NCBI GenBank assembly: GCA_002083635.1
Contig: MSXP01000005.1
Coordinates: 403,108-467,107 of the forward strand
Origin: Proteobacteria bacterium ST_bin12
GTDB taxonomy: Bacteria; Pseudomonadota; Gammaproteobacteria; Burkholderiales; Methylophilaceae
Direction of reading: 5' to 3'
DNA length: 64,000 nucleotides
How positions within the stretch are numbered: the first letter of the stretch is position 1; every line of letters begins with the position of its first letter. The notes under the pieces are model-generated. The model saw nothing but the letters and a program-made list of their open reading frames with translations. It was not told the origin of the DNA and did not search any database. Positions 8,074 through 16,363 of this stretch are shown in pieces. Both the position numbers and the translations under genes were made by a program.

Positions 8074-9663
8074 ATGGCAGCAATCAAACGCGCACTTATC
8101 AGTGTTTCAGACAAACAAGGTGTTTTAGAGTTAGCCCTTGTATTAAGCAAATTGCAGGTAGAAATTTTATCTACTGGCGGCACCGCAAAATTATTGCGCG
8201 ACAATAACTTTCCAGTGATAGAAGTCAGTGATTACACTGGCTTTACCGAAATGCTGGATGGACGCGTTAAAACCTTGCACCCAAAAGTGCATGGCGGCAT
8301 TTTGGGCCGTCGTGATTTGCCTGAGCATGTGAGTGCAATGCAAGCGGCTAATATTCCCAATATCGATATGGTGGTGGTGAATTTATACCCGTTTGAAGCA
8401 ACCGTTGCCAAACCTGATTGCACTTTAGAAGATGCGATTGAAAATATTGACATTGGCGGCCCAGCCATGGTGCGCAGCGCTGCTAAAAACTGGAAAGATG
8501 TGTCTGTGTTGACCGATTTTAGCCAGTATGCGGATGTGATTGCTGAACTTCAAAACAATGCTGGCAGCATCAGTCCAGAAACCAACTTTAAATTATCGAT
8601 TGCGGCTTTTAACCGCATCAGCAATTACGATGGCGCCATTAGCGATTACTTATCATCGTTTCAAGCCGACGGCACACGTAGCGCTTTTTCTGCGCAAACC
8701 AATGGCCGCTTTATTAAGTTACAAGATTTGCGCTATGGCGAAAATCCACATCAGAAAGCCGCTTTTTACCGCGACTTATATCCAGCGCCAGGTTCATTAG
8801 TGACAGCCCATCAATTGCAAGGCAAAGAGCTGAGCTATAACAATATTGCCGATGCAGACGCCGCATGGGAAACGGTAAAATCATTTAGCAACAATACTGC
8901 ATGCGTGATTGTAAAACACGCCAACCCTTGCGGTGTTGCAGTGGGTGAAAGCTCCTTAGAGGCTTACAGCAAAGCATTCCAGACCGATCCTACTAGCGCA
9001 TTTGGTGGCATTATCGCCTTCAATAGCTTGGTCGATGCAGCAGCGGCTGAAGCCGTGAGCAAACAATTTGTAGAAGTATTGATTGCGCCAGAATTTACGG
9101 ATGAAGCCTTAGCCATATTTGCCGCTAAAGCCAATGTACGCGTATTAAAAATCAGCTTGCCGGAAGGCGGAAAGACAGCTTGGGAACAAGGTCGCAACTC
9201 ACACGATATCAAACGCGTGGGTTCAGGCATTTTGATTCAAACGGCGGATAATCATGAAATTAGCCAAGCCGATTTAAAAATCGTTTCTAAGAAACAGCCG
9301 ACACCACAGCAACTAGCCGATATGCTATTTGCATGGAACGTGGCGAAATATGTGAAATCAAATGCCATTGTATTCTGCGGCAACGGCATGACTTTAGGCG
9401 TGGGCGCTGGCCAAATGAGTCGCGTCGACAGCACAAAAATCGCTGCAATCAAAGCTCAGAACGCTGGTTTGACCCTAAAAAGTTCAGTCGTCGCATCGGA
9501 TGCATTCTTCCCTTTCCGTGATGGTATTGATGTATTGGCAGAGGCAGGCGCCAGTTGCGTGATTCAGCCAGGCGGCAGCATGCGCGATGACGAAGTCATT
9601 AAAGCGGCAGACGAACATGGCTTAATCATGGTGCTAACTGGCGTTAGACATTTCAGACATTAA
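8074..9663 (+). CDS. purH: Bifunctional AICAR transformylase/IMP cyclohydrolase
   Basis: 529-aa PurH, the last two steps of IMP synthesis: formylation of AICAR and ring closure. The N-terminal MGS-like cyclohydrolase domain spans about residues 1-200 and includes STGGTAKLLRDNNFPVIEVS and GRVKTLHPKVHGGIL. The transformylase domain carries LRYGENPHQKAAFYRD, the KHANPCGVAVGES lysine-histidine motif and the conserved ending DEHGLIMVLTGVRHFRH. Full length. purD follows 26 bp downstream, the usual purHD operon. Confidence 0.97.
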   Translation: MAAIKRALISVSDKQGVLELALVLSKLQVEILSTGGTAKLLRDNNFPVIEVSDYTGFTEMLDGRVKTLHPKVHGGILGRRDLPEHVSAMQAANIPNIDMVVVNLYPFEATVAKPDCTLEDAIENIDIGGPAMVRSAAKNWKDVSVLTDFSQYADVIAELQNNAGSISPETNFKLSIAAFNRISNYDGAISDYLSSFQADGTRSAFSAQTNGRFIKLQDLRYGENPHQKAAFYRDLYPAPGSLVTAHQLQGKELSYNNIADADAAWETVKSFSNNTACVIVKHANPCGVAVGESSLEAYSKAFQTDPTSAFGGIIAFNSLVDAAAAEAVSKQFVEVLIAPEFTDEALAIFAAKANVRVLKISLPEGGKTAWEQGRNSHDIKRVGSGILIQTADNHEISQADLKIVSKKQPTPQQLADMLFAWNVAKYVKSNAIVFCGNGMTLGVGAGQMSRVDSTKIAAIKAQNAGLTLKSSVVASDAFFPFRDGIDVLAEAGASCVIQPGGSMRDDEVIKAADEHGLIMVLTGVRHFRH

Positions 9664-9689
9664 TCGCAATCGCTACAGGAAAATTAAGC

Positions 9690-10958
9690 ATGAAAGTTTT
9701 AGTGATTGGTGGCGGTGGCCGTGAGCATGCACTTGCATGGAAAATCGCACAAAACAAGCAAGTTAGCCGAGTGTATGTCGCACCTGGCAATGCGGGTACG
9801 GCGCTTAATCCTGATATGGTGAATGTGCCTATTTCTAGTGTTGCAGACTTACTGGCATTCGCGCAAAAAGAACAGATTAACTTGACTGTGGTTGGCCCAG
9901 AAGCGCCGCTTTCTCAAGGCGTGGTTGATACTTTTAGAGCCAATGGCTTGAAGATTTTTGGCCCCACCAAAGCAGCAGCACAGTTGGAATCTAGCAAAGA
10001 TTTCGCCAAAGCTTTTATGATTCGCCACAGTATTCCGACAGCCGCTTATGCCACTTTTACCGATGCAAAATTAGCGCACGATTATGTGCAAGCCCAAGGC
10101 TCGCCGATTGTCATTAAGGCAGACGGTTTAGCCGCAGGTAAAGGTGTCGTCGTCGCCATGAATGATGGCGAAGCGCATGCGGCGATTGACGCCATGCTGT
10201 CTGATAATAAACTAGGCGAAGCTGGCGCACGCGTGGTGATTGAAGAATTTTTAGCGGGCGAAGAAGCTAGTTTTATCGTAATGGTAGACGGCAAAAATAT
10301 CCTGCCACTAGCAACCAGCCAAGACCATAAACGCTTACTAGACAAAGACTTAGGGCCAAACACTGGCGGCATGGGCGCTTATTCTCCTGCGCCTGTGGTC
10401 ACTCCAGAAATTCACGCTAAAGTGATGCGTGAAATCATTCGCCCAACGGTTGAAGGCATGGCCAAAGATGGTATTCCTTACACTGGTTTTTTGTATGCCG
10501 GCTTGATGATCTCACCGGATGGTACTGTCAAAACACTGGAATTTAATTGCCGTATGGGCGACCCAGAAACGCAGCCAATCATGTTGCGCTTAAAGTCAGA
10601 TTTTGTGGCATTGGCTGAACACGCCGTAAACGGTACGCTAGATATTGCCGAAACAGAATGGGACAGACGCACAGCACTTGGCGTGGTGATGGCATCGCAC
10701 AATTACCCTGAGACACCAAGACTGCACGACGAAATCACCGGCTTGCCCAAACTGGGTGATGAGGCGCATGTATTCCATGCTGGCACGCAATTGGTTGATG
10801 GCAAAGTACTCACCTCAGGCGGACGCGTTTTATGCGTGACTGCGCTAGGCGAAACGGTGAAATTCGCACAACAGCAAGCTTATAAAATAATCGATGAAAT
10901 TGAATTTGATGGCGCGCAATATCGCACAGATATTGGTTATCGCGCGGTTAAAGGTTAA
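9690..10958 (+). CDS. purD: Phosphoribosylamine-glycine ligase
   Basis: 422-aa ATP-grasp enzyme making glycinamide ribonucleotide. MKVLVIGGGGREHALAWKIA is the classic N-terminus. KADGLAAGKGVVVA and EEFLAGEEASF belong to the ATP-grasp domain, as does LLDKDLGPNTGGMGAYSPAP. EFNCRMGDPETQ supplies metal ligands. Length is normal. It lies between purH and hemF with gaps of 26 and 9 bp, so hemF may be on the same transcript. Confidence 0.97.
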   Translation: MKVLVIGGGGREHALAWKIAQNKQVSRVYVAPGNAGTALNPDMVNVPISSVADLLAFAQKEQINLTVVGPEAPLSQGVVDTFRANGLKIFGPTKAAAQLESSKDFAKAFMIRHSIPTAAYATFTDAKLAHDYVQAQGSPIVIKADGLAAGKGVVVAMNDGEAHAAIDAMLSDNKLGEAGARVVIEEFLAGEEASFIVMVDGKNILPLATSQDHKRLLDKDLGPNTGGMGAYSPAPVVTPEIHAKVMREIIRPTVEGMAKDGIPYTGFLYAGLMISPDGTVKTLEFNCRMGDPETQPIMLRLKSDFVALAEHAVNGTLDIAETEWDRRTALGVVMASHNYPETPRLHDEITGLPKLGDEAHVFHAGTQLVDGKVLTSGGRVLCVTALGETVKFAQQQAYKIIDEIEFDGAQYRTDIGYRAVKG

Positions 10959-10967
10959 TCCTCATTT

Positions 10968-11894
10968 ATGATGCAAAATAATCCTGTCAGCAGCGCTGTA
11001 AACACTGATGCGGTGCTGCAATATCTGCAAAACCTGCAAGGCAAGATTGTAGAAGCACTGGAATTAGTCGATGGCAAAACATTCTTGCATGATAGCTGGA
11101 ACCGCCCTGAAGGCGGCGGCGGCACCTCTTGTTTATTAGAAGGCGGCAATGTATTTGAACGTGCTGGGGTTGGTTTCTCACATGTACTTGGTAATAAATT
11201 ACCGCCTGCTGCAACAATTGCCCATCCTGAAGCTGCAGGTCGCGCATGGGAAGCCATGGGCGTGTCATTAGTATTACATCCGCGCAATCCTTATGTGCCT
11301 ACCGTGCATATGAATATTCGTTTTTTTGTGGCAGAAAAAGAAGGTGAAGCCCCTATCTGGTGGTTTGGTGGTGGCATGGATTTGACGCCCTATTACGGCT
11401 TTGAAGAAGATTGCACACACTTTCACCGCACTAACAAGTCTGCATTAGACGCCTTTGATACTAGCTACTACCCACAATTTAAAAAGCAATGCGATGAATA
11501 TTTTTATTTAAAACATCGCAAAGAACCGCGCGGCATTGGCGGCATATTTTTTGATGATTTTAATGTGTTAAGTTTTGAGCAGAGTTTTGCCTTGCAGCGT
11601 GCAGTGGGTGACAGCTTTTTACAAGCTTATTTGCCTATTTTACAACGTCGCAAAGACACACCTTATTCTGAAAACGAACGCGACTTTCAAGCTTACAGAC
11701 GTGGGCGCTATGTCGAATTTAATCTGGTTTTTGACCGTGGTACGCTATTTGGCTTGCAATCGAATGGCCGTACGGAATCCATCTTGATGTCCATGCCGCC
11801 TATTGTGAAGTGGCGTTATGATTGGAAACCAGAAAAAGATAGCCCTGAGGCGAAGCTGTATACGGATTTTTTAATTGATAGGGAATGGGTCTAA
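10968..11894 (+). CDS. hemF: Oxygen-dependent coproporphyrinogen III oxidase
   Basis: 308-aa HemF, the aerobic oxidative decarboxylase converting coproporphyrinogen III to protoporphyrinogen IX in haem synthesis. Diagnostic stretches are NPYVPTVHMNIRFF, WWFGGGMDLTPYYGFEEDC, RGIGGIFFDDFN and RRGRYVEFNLVFDRGTLFGL. The start is an ATGATG pair at 10968/10971. It follows purD by 9 bp. Use of the oxygen-dependent form implies aerobic growth. A downstream aminopeptidase gene begins 15 bp after the stop. Confidence 0.96.
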   Translation: MMQNNPVSSAVNTDAVLQYLQNLQGKIVEALELVDGKTFLHDSWNRPEGGGGTSCLLEGGNVFERAGVGFSHVLGNKLPPAATIAHPEAAGRAWEAMGVSLVLHPRNPYVPTVHMNIRFFVAEKEGEAPIWWFGGGMDLTPYYGFEEDCTHFHRTNKSALDAFDTSYYPQFKKQCDEYFYLKHRKEPRGIGGIFFDDFNVLSFEQSFALQRAVGDSFLQAYLPILQRRKDTPYSENERDFQAYRRGRYVEFNLVFDRGTLFGLQSNGRTESILMSMPPIVKWRYDWKPEKDSPEAKLYTDFLIDREWV

Positions 11895-11909
11895 GCACTC
11901 AAACGCTGA

Positions 11910-13226
11910 ATGAATATAATCAATGCATCTAGCCCCATTGTTAAAAATCAGGCGCAGGCTCTATTAGATTTTATTGACGCTAGCCCAAGCCCTTGGCATG
12001 CGGTTGAAGCCGTTAGCCAACAATTATTAGCAAAAGGTTATCAGCAGTTATTTGAAACCAATATTTGGCAATTAAAGCCGCTAGGCAAATATTTTGTCGT
12101 GCGTGGCGGCGCGTCTATCATCGCTTTTTCACTGGGCACCCAGCCATTGGTTGAAACGGGTTTTCGCTTAATTGGCGCGCATACAGATTCACCTGGTTTG
12201 CGTTTAAAACCGAAAGCGGCATTTGCTAATAGTGGCTTAGTGCGTATCGGCGTTGAAGTATATGGCGGACCGATTTTAGCCACGTTTGCTGACCGTGATT
12301 TAAGTATAGCGGGCCGTGTGATGGTGAAAAACGGCGCTGATATTGATACCCACTTAGTCAAGTTTAACCAAGCATTGATACGCCTACCCAACTTGGCGAT
12401 TCACATGAACCGCGAAGTGAATGACAAGGGTTTAAAATTCCATAAGCAAGATGAATTGCCGCTAATATTAGGCGAAGCTGAGGATGGCATTGAAGCCGAC
12501 CAGCAATTGATGCAGCAACTTGCAGATGAGTTAAAGGTGAAAACTGCCGACATTCTGACTTGGGAATTAAACGTTTACGACACGCAAAAAGGCAGTTTTT
12601 GGGGTGCCAACCAAGAGTTTATCGCCAATAGTCAGTTGGATAATTTGGCTTCTTGCCATGCGGCGTTAACGGCTTTATTGGCCAATAAGAATAGCGTAAC
12701 AACTAATATGATTGCGCTTTTCGATCATGAAGAAGTCGGCTCTGAGAGCGCCAATGGCGCTAGTGGCAGTTTTTTAAATGATATGATTAGCCGCGTTACA
12801 GCGCATGAAAACCTAGCTGCCGCAGAAAAATTGCGCGCACTTGCAAATAGTTTTTTTATCAGTGCCGATATGGCGCATGCTTATCACCCCAATTTTTCTG
12901 GCAGCTACGATCCGCATCACCATGTTTTAGTAAACAAAGGTGTGGTGATTAAAAGCAATTGTAATCATCGCTATGCCAGCAACGCCGATACCGCGGCGCG
13001 TTTTATGCAATTTTGCAACCAAGCAAATGTTCCCTATCAACAATATGTACATCGCACCGATTTAGGCTGTGGGAGCACCATCGGCCCTATTATCGCAGCA
13101 CAATTAGGCGTTGCCACGGTAGATGTTGGTTGCCCAATGTGGGCGATGCATAGTTTGCGCGAAAGTGCTGGTGTGTTGGATCATCACTATATGATTTGCG
13201 CACTCACTCAAGTATTTAACGGCTAA
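11910..13226 (+). CDS. apeB: M18-family aspartyl aminopeptidase
   Basis: 438-aa cytosolic dizinc aminopeptidase of family M18 (aspartyl aminopeptidase/ApeB type). Metal-binding and catalytic segments are visible: GAHTDSPGLRLKP, NSQLDNLASCHAAL, DHEEVGSESANGASG and SADMAHAYHPNF. The C-terminal CGSTIGPIIAAQLGVATVDVG also matches. It removes N-terminal acidic or other residues from peptides. The start ATG lies 15 bp after hemF. No defect is visible; symbol choice (apeB versus pepC-like names) varies between annotations. Confidence 0.9.
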   Translation: MNIINASSPIVKNQAQALLDFIDASPSPWHAVEAVSQQLLAKGYQQLFETNIWQLKPLGKYFVVRGGASIIAFSLGTQPLVETGFRLIGAHTDSPGLRLKPKAAFANSGLVRIGVEVYGGPILATFADRDLSIAGRVMVKNGADIDTHLVKFNQALIRLPNLAIHMNREVNDKGLKFHKQDELPLILGEAEDGIEADQQLMQQLADELKVKTADILTWELNVYDTQKGSFWGANQEFIANSQLDNLASCHAALTALLANKNSVTTNMIALFDHEEVGSESANGASGSFLNDMISRVTAHENLAAAEKLRALANSFFISADMAHAYHPNFSGSYDPHHHVLVNKGVVIKSNCNHRYASNADTAARFMQFCNQANVPYQQYVHRTDLGCGSTIGPIIAAQLGVATVDVGCPMWAMHSLRESAGVLDHHYMICALTQVFNG

Positions 13227-13310
13227 TCCCATCTACTTAACCACTTTATAAAGCTTAAATTTTAATACCTTCATTTGATACGGTCATTGACGCTAAACCT
13301 TTAACTGTTT

Positions 13311-13322
13311 AGGCTTAAGCCT
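13311..13322. repeat. Short perfect palindrome upstream of permease
   Basis: AGGCTTAAGCCT is a perfect 12-bp palindrome, 45 bp before the permease start. A CTAAAC/GTTTAG inverted repeat lies immediately upstream (13292-13311). It could be part of a terminator for the preceding aminopeptidase gene or an operator; there is no T-run. Confidence 0.35.
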
Positions 13323-13366
13323 GTATTCATTTAATTGTCATCTTGTAAACTTCCTTAGGAATTTTT

Positions 13367-14764
13367 ATGCTTGCCAAACTATTACGCACAAAGCCTGTAG
13401 AAGCGCACAGCAATAGCGGCTTAAAAAAATGTTTAAGTGCCTTTGATTTAGCTTTATTGGGCATTGGTTGCGCGATTGGTACAGGCATCTTTGTCTTAAC
13501 AGGGCTTGCGGCAGCGACGCAATCTGGCCCGGCAGTGGTTTTATCTTTTGTGTTGGCGGGCGTGGCTTCTGCCTTTGCCGCACTCGCTTATGCAGAACTC
13601 GCCGCTTCTATCGGTGGCTCTGGTAGCGCTTATGGTTACAGTTATGTGGCTTTTGGTGAATTGATGGCGTGGGTGATGGGTTGGATTTTGTTGCTGGAAT
13701 ATGGCGTGGGCGCAGCCGCTGTGGCCAATGGTTGGGCAGGATATTTCATTAACACACTGGCAAACTTTAATATTTACTTACCAGAAGCATTAACAAAAGC
13801 GCCTATATTAGGCGGCATGATTAACTTACCCGCCTTTGCTATTATTTGGCTACTGACTATTTTGCTGATTGTAGGCGTAAAAGAAAGTGCGCGCTTTAAC
13901 AACATTATCGTCGTCGTTAAGCTTTCAACCATCGCTATTTTTATTGCCTTAGCAGTTGGCCATTTAAATACCGACAATTGGCAACCATTTATGCCATTTG
14001 GTTGGTTTGAAACGCTGGATAACGGCAAAAATATTGGCGTTTTGGCTGGTGCATCGTTAGTATTTTTTGCTTACTTTGGTTTTGATGCGGTATCAACTGC
14101 GGCAGAAGAAGCCAAAAATCCACAGCGTGATTTACCGATTGGCTTACTCGCCTCACTGGCTTTTTGTACAATTATTTACATTATTGTTTCTGCTATTTTG
14201 ACTGGCGTTGTGCCTTATACTGAATTAAACACTGCCTCTCCTGTGGCGTATGCACTAACAAAACTGGGTTACACATGGGCATCTACACTGGTTGCAACAG
14301 GCGTTTTAGCAGGGCTAATCACGGTTCTACTTGTTCTGTTATATGGCTTAACCCGTATTTTATTCGCCATGAGCCGAGACGGTTTGATTTCACCTATTTT
14401 CTCAAAAGTGAATCCAGATAGACAAACGCCTACGCGTATTATATTAATGTGCGGCTTTGTGGTTTCATTAGTTGCAGGGTTTTTCCCGCTTGGCGAACTG
14501 GCAGAAACGGTGAATATTGGCACGCTTGCCGCATTTGTCATGGTTTGCGTAGGCGTGATTGTGTTGCGTATACGTCAGCCCGATTTACCTAGGCCGTTTA
14601 AAAATCCACTTAATCCAGTTATCCCAGTCTTAGGCATCTTATCTTGCGGCGCGCTCATGTTCTTTTTACCAAGCTCTACTTGGATACGTTTTGGCTTATG
14701 GATAGGGGTAGGTGTTGTTTTTTACTTTATATACTCCATCAGGCACAGCAAACTTAACGCTTAA
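13367..14764 (+). CDS. APC-superfamily amino acid permease
   Basis: 465-aa integral membrane protein with about 12 hydrophobic segments. It belongs to the amino acid-polyamine-organocation superfamily, closest in style to YfnA/CAT-type cationic amino acid permeases. The first helix region (LALLGIGCAIGTGIFVLTGLAA) holds the GxGxGIF substrate-binding break. YAELAASIGGSGSAYGYSY and FFAYFGFDAVSTAAEEAKNPQRDLP are family hallmarks. Substrate cannot be told from sequence. It has an AGGAATTT ribosome-binding site and is followed by a strong terminator. Confidence 0.88.
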   Translation: MLAKLLRTKPVEAHSNSGLKKCLSAFDLALLGIGCAIGTGIFVLTGLAAATQSGPAVVLSFVLAGVASAFAALAYAELAASIGGSGSAYGYSYVAFGELMAWVMGWILLLEYGVGAAAVANGWAGYFINTLANFNIYLPEALTKAPILGGMINLPAFAIIWLLTILLIVGVKESARFNNIIVVVKLSTIAIFIALAVGHLNTDNWQPFMPFGWFETLDNGKNIGVLAGASLVFFAYFGFDAVSTAAEEAKNPQRDLPIGLLASLAFCTIIYIIVSAILTGVVPYTELNTASPVAYALTKLGYTWASTLVATGVLAGLITVLLVLLYGLTRILFAMSRDGLISPIFSKVNPDRQTPTRIILMCGFVVSLVAGFFPLGELAETVNIGTLAAFVMVCVGVIVLRIRQPDLPRPFKNPLNPVIPVLGILSCGALMFFLPSSTWIRFGLWIGVGVVFYFIYSIRHSKLNA

Positions 14765-14790
14765 ATAGTGTTAAGTTTCTTTAGCCAATA

Positions 14791-14818
14791 AAAAAGCCAG
14801 CTTTCAAGCTGGCTTTTT
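14791..14818. terminator. Bidirectional intrinsic terminator
   Basis: AAAAAGCCAGCT (14791-14802) and AGCTGGCTTTTT (14807-14818) form a 12-bp stem with a TTCA tetraloop and A/T tracts on both sides. It lies between the convergent permease and cytochrome c genes. The core GCCAGCTT/AAGCTGGC is re-used in the terminator at 54157-54195. Confidence 0.92.
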
Positions 14819-14834
14819 TATAATTATTTGATTA

Positions 14835-15158
14835 CTAAAGCGATAAAATCCATTGAACGATTGTTTTGATGTCTTCGTCTTTTACTTGTGGACTATTTGC
14901 TGGCATTGGCATTGGGCCCCAAACGCCGCTACCACCTGCTTTTACTTTTGCAATCATTTTAGCTTCAGCTGTTTTGTCGCCTTTGTATTTTGCAGCAACA
15001 TCTTTATAAGCTGGGCCTAGTACTTTTTTATCAATACTATGGCAAGCTAAACAGCCATTTTTTTGCGCTAGCGCTTTTGCAGCATCCGCATTTGCTGCGT
15101 TTACTTGACCAGCTAATAACATGCCAGCAACCGCAATTGTTGATAATAAAACTTTCAT
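14835..15158 (-). CDS. Class I cytochrome c (c551/c552 type)
   Basis: 107-aa exported monohaem cytochrome. The Sec signal peptide (MKVLLSTIAVAGMLLAGQVNA) is cleaved after NAA or VNA. The haem attachment motif is CLACH, and the distal methionine lies in WGPMPMPANSPQV, the axial-ligand loop of cytochromes c551/c552. The mature protein of about 85 aa fits this class. It shuttles electrons in the periplasm; in methylotrophs such proteins often serve methanol/methylamine oxidation or terminal oxidases, but the partner here is unknown. AGGAGAT is a strong ribosome-binding site before the ATG. Confidence 0.93.
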   Translation of the reverse strand: MKVLLSTIAVAGMLLAGQVNAANADAAKALAQKNGCLACHSIDKKVLGPAYKDVAAKYKGDKTAEAKMIAKVKAGGSGVWGPMPMPANSPQVKDEDIKTIVQWILSL

Positions 15159-15219
15159 GCCATCTCCTTGAATTACCGTGATAATTTTTGTCTTAAACCT
15201 GCAATTTTTTGCATGCTTA

Positions 15220-15247
15220 ATAATACCTACAATTTAAAAATTCACAA
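15220..15247 (-). promoter_or_regulatory. Sigma-70-like promoter of cytochrome c gene
   Basis: On the minus strand, a -35 TTGTGA (15242-15247) and a -10 TATTAT (15220-15225) are separated by 16 bp, about 60 bp upstream of the cytochrome ATG. A perfect 10-bp inverted repeat, AAACCTGCAA (15195-15204) and TTGCAGGTTT (15254-15263), flanks the promoter on both sides. This suggests an operator pair or a looped structure. Confidence 0.55.
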
Positions 15248-15367
15248 TAGCTCTTGCAGGTTTTAAACGCACGGGCTTGTAAATTTGTTCAGCGTTGTTG
15301 CAAATTACGCACACTCTAATGGCATACAACGGCCTTAGCTATCCTAAGGTTGACATCTCGCAGTTGA

Positions 15368-16291
15368 TTAAAAATCTTCCACACTGTATTCGGCGGTTAA
15401 GGTGTGCGTTTGGTTTGGGTTCACGACAATGCTGTTTTCCATTGCATTGGCGGTTTCAATACAAACCGTTTTACGCCACTCATCTGCTGTGCCCATATCG
15501 CCCATTTGATGGGCTTTATCAGCCCAAGGCGTCCATACAACAGTTGCGTTGCTGCCTGATTTTGCTACGCGAATTTTGCGATTTAAACCAACATCTTCAA
15601 TCACACAATCGCTGGTGGTATTGATATAAACGCGGTCAAACTCACTATAAAACTTGATACTACCATGTTGCATACTGCGCTCATAGTTTTGCACTTTGTC
15701 CGCATATATCGATTCTTCCAAGCCTGTAAGCTTAATCTTTGCAATATCGCTGACATTAAAATAGGTATGAAATGCCTCACCAATCATAAATGGGTGTGTG
15801 CCGTGATTAGTGGTGGATAAATCTAATTTCAGCGTTTCGCCAATGGTCATGGTGAGCGTCAGCGTATAAGGATAAGATAATTGTTTCTTACCGACTGGTG
15901 TATCCACAATTTGCAACACCAAACGTGTTGCGCCATTCTGTAAGGTGTCCGCATCAATCAAATGCCAAGGCATAACACGTGCGAAACCATGAGGACAATA
16001 GCTGCTATCAGTTGGATGCGCGCCAAACCATGGCCAGCAAATTGGCACGCCGCCACGAATAGAACGGCCCTGTACATATCGTGCATTGCTGGATAGCCAT
16101 AGCACTGGGTCTACAACGTTTTTTGGTTGCCATTGCATCACATGCGCACCTTGCAGCGCGATTTTTGCAGTGGCCAGCGTATTATCGATTTCGATAAATT
16201 GTAAGCCATGGCTATCTTCGCTGAATTTAAGCTCTGGCTTAAACGCAAAGTCTTGGTCTAACAACTGTTGTTCGGCTACTGGGTTATTCAT
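15368..16291 (-). CDS. D-hexose-6-phosphate mutarotase (YeaD-like)
   Basis: 307-aa galactose-mutarotase-fold protein of the YeaD/D-hexose-6-phosphate mutarotase type. Typical segments are ALQGAHVMQWQP near residue 45, GRSIRGGVPICWPWFGAH, SYCPHGFARVMPWHL and GEAFHTYFNVSDI, with the catalytic His residues. The enzyme interconverts alpha and beta anomers of hexose-6-phosphates, feeding glycolysis or the ribulose monophosphate cycle. The ATG at 16291 is preceded by an AAGGACA-type ribosome-binding site. It follows ilvD on the same strand after 72 bp. Substrate is inferred from family. Confidence 0.85.
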   Translation of the reverse strand: MNNPVAEQQLLDQDFAFKPELKFSEDSHGLQFIEIDNTLATAKIALQGAHVMQWQPKNVVDPVLWLSSNARYVQGRSIRGGVPICWPWFGAHPTDSSYCPHGFARVMPWHLIDADTLQNGATRLVLQIVDTPVGKKQLSYPYTLTLTMTIGETLKLDLSTTNHGTHPFMIGEAFHTYFNVSDIAKIKLTGLEESIYADKVQNYERSMQHGSIKFYSEFDRVYINTTSDCVIEDVGLNRKIRVAKSGSNATVVWTPWADKAHQMGDMGTADEWRKTVCIETANAMENSIVVNPNQTHTLTAEYSVEDF

Positions 16292-16363
16292 TCAATGTCC
16301 TTACAAATATTGTAGCGCTAAATTTTTAATGCACTCTCTATATTTATTGCTGTATTAATTTGG

